Shown here piece by piece: positions 1 through 5,067 of a stretch of 10,204 nt of DNA; within the stretch, counting starts at the first letter, position 1, and each line of letters opens with the position of its first letter. Source of the stretch: UBA3263 sp964554665 (GTDB lineage: Bacteria > Bacteroidota > Bacteroidia > Bacteroidales > Muribaculaceae); the NCBI GenBank assembly GCA_964554665.1, contig CAZKPP010000076.1, positions 1 to 10,204 on the forward strand. The letters are read 5' to 3'. Under the pieces are notes generated by a model. The model was not told where the DNA came from. It did no database searches and saw only the letters and a list, made by a program, of their open reading frames with translations. The position numbers and the translations under genes were made by a program.

Positions 1-5
1 TACCA

Positions 6-37
6 TTTGCTAATTACTAATTATTTTTGTACCTTTG
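6..37 (+). promoter_or_regulatory. Bacteroidetes-type promoter of pheS-nth
   Basis: A -33 element TTTG (6-9) is followed after exactly 20 bp by a -7 element TACCTTTG (30-37), matching the Bacteroidetes primary sigma factor consensus TTTG / TAnnTTTG. Transcription should begin near 42-45, leaving a leader of only about a dozen bases before the pheS ATG at 56. That leaves no room for a leader peptide or T-box. Confidence 0.8.
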
Positions 38-55
38 CGGGGTAATTTTAGTGCT

Positions 56-1084
56 ATGCTTAATAAAATTGAACAACTCAAAGCGGAAATCGCCAACCTG
101 CAGGCCGCAAACGAAGCCCAGGTAGAGGAACTCCGCATAAAATATCTCAGCAAAAAGGGTGCTATCTCCCAGCTGATGAACGATTTCCGCAACGTACCCG
201 CCGACCAGAAGCGCGAAATGGGCGCGAAGCTCAACGAGCTCAAAACGCTGGCCACGGAAACCATTAACAACCTCCGCGAGATTGCCCACAGCAAGGAGGC
301 CGCCGACTCGGCTGCCGCACTGGATTTGACGCGCACCCCCGCGCCGATTCCGCAGGGTTCGCGCCACCCGTTGAATATTGTACGCAACGAAATCGTCGAC
401 ATTTTTTCGCGCCTGGGCTTTTCGCTGGCCGAGGGTCCGGAAATTGAAGATGACTGGCACGTATTCGGCTCGATGAACTTCCCGGCCGACCACCCTGCGC
501 GCGACATGCAGGACACCTTCTTTATCAGCCGCAACCCGGCCGACGTTCTGCTCAGAACCCACACTTCGTCGGTTCAGGCCCGAGTTATGGAACATACCCA
601 GCCGCCGATTCGCGTTGTGTGTCCCGGTCGCGTTTACCGCAACGAAGCCATTTCGGCCCGCGCCCACTGCTTTTTCCACCAGGTAGAGGCCCTCTACGTT
701 GACCGCAACGTAAGCTTTGCCGACCTCAAGCAGGCCCTGCTCTTCTTCGCTCGCGAAATGTTTGGTCCCGAAACCCAAATTCGCCTGCGCCCGAGCTACT
801 TCCCCTTCACCGAGCCGAGTGCCGAAATGGATATCAGCTGCAACATTTGCGGCGGCAAAGGGTGTGCGTTCTGCAAACACACCGGCTGGGTTGAAATTCT
901 CGGCTGCGGCATGGTTGACCCCGCGGTTCTCGACGCATGCGGCATAGACTCGAAAGTTTACACCGGCTATGCGCTGGGCATGGGCATCGAGCGCATCACC
1001 AACCTGAAATATCGCGTCAACGACCTGCGCCTGTTCTCGGAAAACGACGTTCGTTTCCTCGACGAATTCGTGTCGGCCCGATGA
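56..1084 (+). CDS. pheS: Phenylalanine--tRNA ligase alpha subunit
   Basis: This is the catalytic alpha subunit of the cytoplasmic (alpha-beta)2 enzyme that charges tRNA-Phe with phenylalanine. The 342-residue product has the usual family layout. An N-terminal helical, coiled-coil-like arm that contacts tRNA (about residues 1-85) is followed by a class II synthetase core. Motif 2 is seen as YRNEAISARAHCFFHQVE (194-211), and motif 3 as GYALGMGIERI (304-314). A Cys knuckle C-x2-C-x4-C-x2-C (residues 262-273, bases 839-874) sits just before the GWVEILGCGMV segment; I recall similar cysteines in other bacterial PheS proteins. The in-frame TTG at 35 lies inside the promoter -7 box, so ATG at 56 is chosen. 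The partner pheT does not follow; the next gene is nth, overlapping by 4 bp. Identification is secure. Confidence 0.97.
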   Translation: MLNKIEQLKAEIANLQAANEAQVEELRIKYLSKKGAISQLMNDFRNVPADQKREMGAKLNELKTLATETINNLREIAHSKEAADSAAALDLTRTPAPIPQGSRHPLNIVRNEIVDIFSRLGFSLAEGPEIEDDWHVFGSMNFPADHPARDMQDTFFISRNPADVLLRTHTSSVQARVMEHTQPPIRVVCPGRVYRNEAISARAHCFFHQVEALYVDRNVSFADLKQALLFFAREMFGPETQIRLRPSYFPFTEPSAEMDISCNICGGKGCAFCKHTGWVEILGCGMVDPAVLDACGIDSKVYTGYALGMGIERITNLKYRVNDLRLFSENDVRFLDEFVSAR

Positions 1085-1716
1085 CACGCCGCGAACGCTT
1101 CGACCGGGTCTGCGAGCGTTTCCGCGCCGCCATGCCCGACCCCAAGACCGAGCTTAATTATTCTAACCCGTTTGAGTTGCTTTGCGCCGTGATTTTGTCG
1201 GCGCAGTGCACCGACAAACGGGTTAACCTCATAACTCCGGCCCTGTTTGAGGCCTTCCCTACCCCGCAGGCTCTGGCGGCAGCCACCCAAGAGGAAGTGT
1301 ACGAACTTATACGCTCCTGCTCATATCCCAACAACAAGGCCCGGCTGCTGCGAGGCATGGCCAAGACGCTGGTTGAGGATTTTGGCGGCGAGGTGCCTCA
1401 CGACATGGACTCGCTGCTGTCGCTGCCCGGCGTCGGCCGCAAAACCGCCAACGTTATCCTGTCGGTCGTTTGGGGCGATGCCGCCATGGCCGTAGATACC
1501 CACGTTTTCCGGGTCAGCGAGCGCATCGGGTTGACCACCGGCTCCAAAACGCCGCTGCAAACCGAAAAGATTCTGACCGAAAACATACCGGCCGAGGACC
1601 TGCCCAGGGCCCACCACTGGCTGATTCTTCACGGTCGCTACGTTTGCAAGGCACGCCGCCCCGACTGCGCCAACTGCATCATAGCCGACCTCTGCCGCCA
1701 CGCCGGCCATAACTAA
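1081..1716 (+). CDS. nth: Endonuclease III (DNA glycosylase/AP lyase)
   Basis: This base-excision-repair enzyme removes oxidised pyrimidines from DNA and cleaves the abasic site by beta-elimination. The 211-residue product matches the usual length of about 210. A helix-hairpin-helix LPGVGRKTANVIL (115-127) carries the catalytic lysine K121. The catalytic aspartate is D139 in VDTHVFRV. A C-terminal [4Fe-4S] loop has the exact C-x6-C-x2-C-x5-C spacing (C189, C196, C199, C205). The start ATG at 1081 overlaps the pheS stop in an ATGA junction, which implies translational coupling and a shared transcript. A longer open frame reaching back into pheS exists, but its extra residues are pheS in another frame, so that upstream start is rejected. 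Confidence 0.97.
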   Translation: MTRRERFDRVCERFRAAMPDPKTELNYSNPFELLCAVILSAQCTDKRVNLITPALFEAFPTPQALAAATQEEVYELIRSCSYPNNKARLLRGMAKTLVEDFGGEVPHDMDSLLSLPGVGRKTANVILSVVWGDAAMAVDTHVFRVSERIGLTTGSKTPLQTEKILTENIPAEDLPRAHHWLILHGRYVCKARRPDCANCIIADLCRHAGHN

Positions 1717-1739
1717 CATTTGCACCCCGCATAAAGTGA

Positions 1740-1775
1740 GCCGCGGCCACCTTCTCGTCAGAAGGTGGCCGCGGC
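1740..1775. terminator. Perfect hairpin between convergent nth and rpmH
   Basis: The arms CCGCGGCCACCTTCT (1741-1755) and AGAAGGTGGCCGCGG (1760-1774) are exact reverse complements around a CGTC loop, and one further G-C pair closes the base. It lies between the ends of convergent nth (+) and rpmH (-), where a shared bidirectional terminator is expected. Neither side has a clear U-tract (CGGAGTTAATTCC on plus, CTCACTTTATGC on minus). It may instead stop polymerase weakly or protect mRNA 3' ends. Confidence 0.65.
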
Positions 1776-1798
1776 GGAGTTAATTCCGTATTCAGGGC

Positions 1799-1954
1799 TT
1801 ACTTAGAAGCGATTTCGTCGGAAACGGTCAGGCACTTGCGGCCTTTTGCGCGGCGGCGGGCCAGAACCTTGCGGCCATCGGCGGTTGCCATGCGCTGGCG
1901 GAAGCCATGTTTGTTAACTCTCTTGCGGTTTGAGGGTTGGAATGTTCTTTTCAT
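1799..1954 (-). CDS. rpmH: Large ribosomal subunit protein L34 (bL34)
   Basis: This is a small basic protein of the 50S subunit. Reading the minus strand from the ATG complement at 1952-1954 gives a 51-residue protein. It starts MKRTFQPSNRKR, continues HGFRQRMATADGRKVLARRR (16-35), and ends in a short acidic tail EIASK. The first 44 residues follow the L34 signature closely; the tail of a few residues beyond the core is modest. The gene stands alone, not next to rnpA or dnaA as in many other phyla. It converges on nth and diverges from the tRNA-Pro/rpsU unit, with which it shares a symmetric promoter region. No Shine-Dalgarno sequence is visible upstream, as is usual in this phylum. Confidence 0.96.
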   Translation of the reverse strand: MKRTFQPSNRKRVNKHGFRQRMATADGRKVLARRRAKGRKCLTVSDEIASK

Positions 1955-1973
1955 CGCGATTTTATGAATTATT

Positions 1974-1985
1974 ATTTACGTAAAT
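1974..1985. repeat. 12-bp perfect palindrome in the rpmH leader
   Basis: ATTTACGTAAAT is its own reverse complement and lies inside the inferred 5' leader of rpmH, about 20 bases before its start codon. It could be an operator or a small RNA hairpin, but the surrounding DNA is AT-rich and a chance palindrome of this size is possible. No function is assigned. Confidence 0.3.
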
Positions 1986-2012
1986 GCGGTTTTGGTGACT
2001 CTTACCGAGGTG

Positions 2013-2044
2013 CAAAGTTAGGAATTATTTTTCAAACAACCAAA
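2013..2044 (-). promoter_or_regulatory. Bacteroidetes-type promoter of rpmH
   Basis: On the minus strand, TTTG (complement of CAAA, 2041-2044) is followed after 20 bp by TAACTTTG (2020-2013). Spacing and sequence match the phylum consensus. The start site should lie near 2007, giving a leader of about 50 bases. Confidence 0.8.
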
Positions 2045-2048
2045 TATT

Positions 2049-2080
2049 CTTGCATATTTGCAAAAAGTTGCTTAACTTTG
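2049..2080 (+). promoter_or_regulatory. Bacteroidetes-type promoter of the tRNA-Pro/rpsU unit
   Basis: The -7 box TAACTTTG (2073-2080) is preceded, at exactly the expected 20-bp spacing, by CTTG (2049-2052), a one-mismatch -33 box. A perfect TTTG at 2057-2060 is too close (12 bp) to serve. The inferred start near 2086 lies about 22 bases before the tRNA. Confidence 0.75.
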
Positions 2081-2107
2081 CACCCGAAAAGAAACGCAAC
2101 AACGTTG

Positions 2108-2184
2108 CGGAGTGTAGCGCAGCCCGGTAGCGCGCCTGGTTTGGGACCAGGTGGTCGCAGGTTCGAATCCTGTCACTCCGACCA
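2108..2184 (+). tRNA. tRNA-Pro (anticodon UGG)
   Basis: A full cloverleaf can be folded by eye. The acceptor stem is CGGAGTG/CACTCCG (2108-2114 with 2174-2180). The D stem is GCGC/GCGC with loop AGCCCGGTA. The anticodon stem CCTGG/CCAGG encloses loop TTTGGGA, which gives anticodon TGG at 2142-2144. The variable loop is TGGTC, and the T arm is GCAGG-TTCGAAT-CCTGT with one G-U pair. Discriminator A2181 and an encoded CCA (2182-2184) complete it. UGG reads proline CCN codons. rpsU begins 33 bases downstream with no terminator between, so the tRNA is probably cut from a shared transcript. Confidence 0.97.
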
Positions 2185-2217
2185 AAACAAATAACTTAAT
2201 AACTAATTAAATATCAA

Positions 2218-2409
2218 ATGATCATTGTACAAGTAAAGGAAGGCGACAACATTGAAAAGGCCCTCAAAAAGTTCAAACGTAAATTCGAAAAAACCGGTAT
2301 CGTACGCGAACTCCGCTCGCGTCAGGCTTTTGAAAAGCCCAGCGTTGCAAACCGCAAGAAAATGATGAAAGCGGTTTACGTGCAGCAGCTGCGTTCGGTT
2401 GAAGAGTAA
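2218..2409 (+). CDS. rpsU: Small ribosomal subunit protein S21 (bS21)
   Basis: This 63-residue basic 30S protein sits near the 3' end of 16S rRNA. The family pattern is clear: MIIVQVKEGDNIEKALKKFK, then the FEKTGIVRELRSRQAFEKPS stretch (23-42), then a C-terminal segment ending YVQQLRSVEE. The region before the ATG (2185-2217) is A/T-rich with no AGGAGG-like sequence. In this phylum the ribosome's anti-Shine-Dalgarno is known to be sequestered with the help of bS21. The gene lies between tRNA-Pro and xerC on what looks like one transcript. Confidence 0.96.
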   Translation: MIIVQVKEGDNIEKALKKFKRKFEKTGIVRELRSRQAFEKPSVANRKKMMKAVYVQQLRSVEE

Positions 2410-2459
2410 ATCTTTTTGACAACCTTTCGCCGGAATTTATTATGGCGAAATGAAAAGAT
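2410..2459 (+). other. Two-tier stem-loop between rpsU and xerC
   Basis: Inner arms TTTCGCC (2425-2431) and GGCGAAA (2444-2450) pair around a 12-base loop, and outer arms ATCTTTT (2410-2416) and AAAAGAT (2453-2459) can extend the stem across unequal bulges of 8 and 2 bases. It fills almost the whole gap from the rpsU stop to just before the xerC ATG at 2466. It lacks a U-tract, so it is more likely an mRNA processing, stability or attenuation element than a full terminator. Confidence 0.4.
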
Positions 2460-2465
2460 GAGTCT

Positions 2466-3362
2466 ATGAAACAGAGCATAGAATCTTTTCTGGAATATAT
2501 ACGGTGTGAGCTGAATCTTTCGGCTTGCACCGTTTCGGCTTATTCCGACGACCTGGGCCAATGGGCCGAGTTTGCCACCGGGGGCGACCCGGCTGCCCTC
2601 GACCCGCTGAGCGTGACCACCTCCGACCTGAGGCTCTGGATTTCACACCTCGCGGCCTCGGGCCTGTCGGCGCGCTCAATCCGCCGCAAGGTGTCGGCCC
2701 TGCGCAGCTACTACCGCTACCTGTGTGCCCGCTGCGGAGCCAAGAGCAACCCCGCGGCCGAGCTGCGCACCGCACGCCCGCCCAAGGAGCTGCCGGTCTA
2801 CATCAGGCCCGACGAACTCAACGAAGTTATCGATTCGGGGCTTGAAGCGTCGGAGTTCGAGGATTTGCGCAACGAATTGATTCTTACAATGTTTTATTCA
2901 ACCGGCATTCGATGCTCGGAGCTGATGAACCTGCGCGACTGCGATATTGACATTGCCCGCGGCGAACTAAAAGTGCTTGGTAAGCGTAATAAAGAAAGAA
3001 TAGTGCCTTTCGGCCCTGAACTTTCCGATATGATTGAACGCTACAAACAAACACGCCCCTCCGGACCGGGGCCCGACGGCGAGCTCTTCACCAGAGCCGA
3101 CGGACGCGCCCTGTATCGCAAAGCAATATACAACATCGTTCATCGCGCGCTCGACGGCGTTCATGCCCGGCGCACCTCGCCCCACGTTCTGCGCCACTCG
3201 TTTGCCACCGATATGCTCAACTCCGGCGCCGACCTCAACTCCGTGGGCAAGCTCCTGGGCCACGCGTCGCTCGAAACGACCCAAATCTACACGCACGTTA
3301 CTCTTCGTGACCTTAAAAATAATTATCAACTTGCACACCCCCGTGCACAAAAACACAAATGA
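2466..3362 (+). CDS. xerC: Tyrosine recombinase, XerC type
   Basis: This is a site-specific recombinase of the Xer family, expected to resolve chromosome dimers at the dif site. The 298-residue length fits XerC/XerD. The N-terminal SAM-like DNA-binding domain spans about residues 1-90, and the catalytic domain about 110-290. All catalytic residues are visible: R149 in STGIRCSEL, K173 in LGKRNKER, H240 and R243 in HVLRHSF, H266 in LLGHASLETTQIYTH, and the nucleophile Y275. Compact size, housekeeping neighbours and absence of other mobile genes argue against a phage or transposon integrase, although it lies near a tRNA gene. Sequence alone does not separate XerC from XerD firmly; the position between rpsU and hpf is, as I recall, usual for Bacteroidales. 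It overlaps hpf by 4 bp. Confidence 0.88.
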   Translation: MKQSIESFLEYIRCELNLSACTVSAYSDDLGQWAEFATGGDPAALDPLSVTTSDLRLWISHLAASGLSARSIRRKVSALRSYYRYLCARCGAKSNPAAELRTARPPKELPVYIRPDELNEVIDSGLEASEFEDLRNELILTMFYSTGIRCSELMNLRDCDIDIARGELKVLGKRNKERIVPFGPELSDMIERYKQTRPSGPGPDGELFTRADGRALYRKAIYNIVHRALDGVHARRTSPHVLRHSFATDMLNSGADLNSVGKLLGHASLETTQIYTHVTLRDLKNNYQLAHPRAQKHK

Positions 3363-3658
3363 TTATGGAAACTAAAATTCAAGCCATCCACTTCGAAGCT
3401 ACCCAGCAGCTCGTTGACTTCATCAACAAGAAAGTAGATAAACTCGTTCGCAAGAATCCCGCAATCGCCGACGCTTCGGTTAACCTGCGCGTTGTTAAGC
3501 CCGAAACCCAGCTGAACAAGGAAGCGGTTGTTCGCATCGCCGTGCCCCACGCAGGCGAGTTTGTGGTTACCAAGGTTGCCAACTCGTTTGAGGAAGCCGT
3601 CGACACCGCTCTGGCCGCCATTGAACCGCAGCTCGAAAAGCTCAAAGACAAACACTAA
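3359..3658 (+). CDS. hpf: Ribosome hibernation promoting factor (short HPF/RaiA family)
   Basis: This cytoplasmic protein binds the 30S decoding region in stationary phase and silences or stores ribosomes. The 99-residue product is a single beta-alpha-beta-beta-beta-alpha domain: KIQAIHFEAT, then the helix LVDFINKKVDKLVRK, then basic beta strands, then the final helix FEEAVDTALAAIEPQLEKLK. It lacks the C-terminal dimerisation domain of long HPF, so it is the short type. The start at 3359 overlaps the xerC stop (ATGA). An equally plausible start is ATG at 3365, giving MET-KIQAIHF and a length of 97 residues, which fits the family N-terminus well. A terminator follows. Confidence 0.92.
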   Translation: MIMETKIQAIHFEATQQLVDFINKKVDKLVRKNPAIADASVNLRVVKPETQLNKEAVVRIAVPHAGEFVVTKVANSFEEAVDTALAAIEPQLEKLKDKH

Positions 3659-3675
3659 TAACCCACCTCTTACCC

Positions 3676-3710
3676 TACCCTCCCCCAAAAGGGAGGGTAT
3701 AATATTTTTT
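3676..3710 (+). terminator. Intrinsic terminator after hpf, touching the next start codon
   Basis: TACCCTCCC (3676-3684) pairs perfectly with GGGAGGGTA (3691-3699) around a CCAAAA loop, followed by TAATATTTTTT (3700-3710). This is a good rho-independent terminator. The T-run ends directly at the aminopeptidase ATG (3711). The sequence also resembles widespread CCCTCnCC palindromic intergenic repeats, so it may be a repeat used as a terminator. Confidence 0.8.
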
Positions 3711-4994
3711 ATGGAAAGATTTTTTGAATTCATGGCCCGCTCGGTCAGCAACTTCACGGCCGTCAAGGCCACTGCGGAGCTGCTCGACGCCGCGGGCTTC
3801 GAAAGACTCAGCGAGCAAGACTCCAAATGGAACCTCAAGCCGGGGAGCCGCGCCTACGTCGTTAAAAACGACTCTGCGATTTTCGCCTTCATAGTCGGCA
3901 CAGAGCAAAAATATGCCATAATCGCGGCCCACACCGATTCTCCGGGATTCCGCCTGAAGCCGAATCCGGAAATCACCGTTGGCGCCTGCAGCGGTGGCAA
4001 CGACCTGATGGTCAAGCTCAACACCGAAGTCTATGGCGGCGCCATCTGGGCTTCGTGGTTCGACCGTCCGCTGGGGCTGACGGCGCGTGTTGTCCTCGAC
4101 GACCTCTCAACCCGCATCGTAACCCTCGACGAGCCGCGCCTGGTTATTCCGCGCCTGGCCATTCACTTCAACCGCCAGGTCAACTCCGGCGAGCCGTTGT
4201 CGGCCCAAAAGGATATGCTCCCCGTGTTGGGCTACGTAAGCCGCACTCTGGGCGGCAGCAATGCCATACGCAACCTTTTTGCCAACAAGCTGGAAGTAGC
4301 TCCCGAGAGGATTATTGACTTCGACGCCACGCTCTACGACCTTCAGGGCCCGGAAAGGGTTGGCGCCGACGCTTCGTGGGTCAACTGCGGGCGTCTCGAC
4401 GACCTGGCCATGGCCTGGTGCGGAGTGGAAGCGCTGCTAAGCGATGCCGACAAGGAGTGCCGGGCAACGCGCGTAGTTGCGCTGTTCGACAACGAAGAAA
4501 CCGGCTCCGCCACCCGCCAGGGCGCCCACTCGCCGGTTTTGCGCAACATTCTGCGCCGCGTGTCAATCAGCGCCTTCGGCGCCACGGAAGAGGATTTCCT
4601 CGCCTCGCTGGCACGCTCATTTTTCATTTCGGGCGACTGTGCACACGCCGCTCACCCCAACTATCTCGAAAAGATGGACCCGGTTAACCACCCGCGCCTC
4701 GGCGCCGGCCCGGTAATCAAGGTGAACGCCAACTGCAAGTATATGACCGACGCACGCTCGGCAGCACGCTATAAACTGATTTGCCGCAAGACCGGAGTGC
4801 CCGTGCAGGAGTTCGTTAACCACTCCGACTCGCCCGGCGGCTCAACCTTGGGCAACATTCTGACCTCGACGCTCGACATCGACGGCGTAGACATGGGCAT
4901 AGGTCTTTGGGCCATGCACTCGGTGCGCGAAACCGCATCAATAACCGACGTTGACCTGACCATTCGCAGCTTCCGCACATTCCTGACCGAATAA
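3711..4994 (+). CDS. apeB: M18 family metallo-aminopeptidase
   Basis: This di-metal aminopeptidase of the aspartyl aminopeptidase family removes N-terminal, often acidic, residues from peptides in the cytoplasm; no signal peptide is present. The 427-residue length is typical. Metal and catalytic residues appear in family order: H74 and D76 in AAHTDSPGFRLK, D230 in CGRLDDL, E262-E263 in DNEETGS, D309 in ISGDCAHAAHPNY, and H403 in LWAMHSVRE. The conserved HSDSPGGSTLG loop is at 371-381. The start is the ATG at 3711 giving MERFFEFMARS; the open frame extends upstream to 3528, but that part is hpf and terminator sequence in another frame. No promoter is visible between the hpf terminator and this ATG, so expression may depend on read-through or a promoter within hpf that I cannot identify. 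It ends at a strong bidirectional terminator. Confidence 0.94.
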   Translation: MERFFEFMARSVSNFTAVKATAELLDAAGFERLSEQDSKWNLKPGSRAYVVKNDSAIFAFIVGTEQKYAIIAAHTDSPGFRLKPNPEITVGACSGGNDLMVKLNTEVYGGAIWASWFDRPLGLTARVVLDDLSTRIVTLDEPRLVIPRLAIHFNRQVNSGEPLSAQKDMLPVLGYVSRTLGGSNAIRNLFANKLEVAPERIIDFDATLYDLQGPERVGADASWVNCGRLDDLAMAWCGVEALLSDADKECRATRVVALFDNEETGSATRQGAHSPVLRNILRRVSISAFGATEEDFLASLARSFFISGDCAHAAHPNYLEKMDPVNHPRLGAGPVIKVNANCKYMTDARSAARYKLICRKTGVPVQEFVNHSDSPGGSTLGNILTSTLDIDGVDMGIGLWAMHSVRETASITDVDLTIRSFRTFLTE

Positions 4995-5015
4995 CCGCCG
5001 ACTGCACAACAATAA

Positions 5016-5049
5016 AAATAAGGCCCGCCGAAACCGGCGGGCCTTATTT
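5016..5049. terminator. Bidirectional intrinsic terminator between apeB and the M60 peptidase gene
   Basis: A 15-bp stem, AAATAAGGCCCGCCG (5016-5030) with its exact reverse complement (5035-5049), encloses loop AAAC. A-rich sequence precedes it and T-rich sequence (TTATTTATTT) follows, so each strand reads as a GC hairpin with a U-rich tail. It serves the two convergent genes ending at 4994 (+) and 5068 (-). Confidence 0.93.
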
Positions 5050-5067
5050 ATTTAGTTACGGTTGATT

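Larger units (their letters stand above)
2009..2084. repeat. 12-bp inverted repeat formed by divergent promoters
   Basis: GGTGCAAAGTTA (2009-2020) and TAACTTTGCACC (2073-2084) are exact reverse complements 52 bp apart. Each contains a -7 box, TAACTTTG, pointing outward, plus the identical initially transcribed GCACC. The repeat is therefore mainly two copies of one core promoter placed back to back, for rpmH on the left and tRNA-Pro/rpsU on the right. Confidence 0.75.

Noticed and set aside
937..1080. N-terminal extension of nth into pheS
   Set aside because: The extra residues are pheS read in another frame; the ATGA overlap start at 1081 gives the standard endonuclease III length.
17..1087. 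A 356-residue open frame on the minus strand opposite pheS
   Set aside because: It is again the codon-aligned antisense frame of a gene with strong codon bias; pheS itself is unmistakable.
1937..2194. An 85-residue plus-strand open frame across the rpmH start and tRNA-Pro
   Set aside because: It overlaps rpmH antisense, two promoters and the tRNA, and its end is simply translated tRNA sequence.
2108..3362. tRNA gene near a tyrosine recombinase, suggesting an integrated element
   Set aside because: The recombinase has Xer size and residues, the tRNA is complete with encoded CCA, no repeat of the tRNA 3' end is visible downstream in the window, and all neighbours are housekeeping genes.
3528..3710. 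Upstream extension of the M18 aminopeptidase frame by 61 residues
   Set aside because: The extension is hpf coding sequence and the terminator hairpin in another frame; the family N-terminus fits the ATG at 3711.
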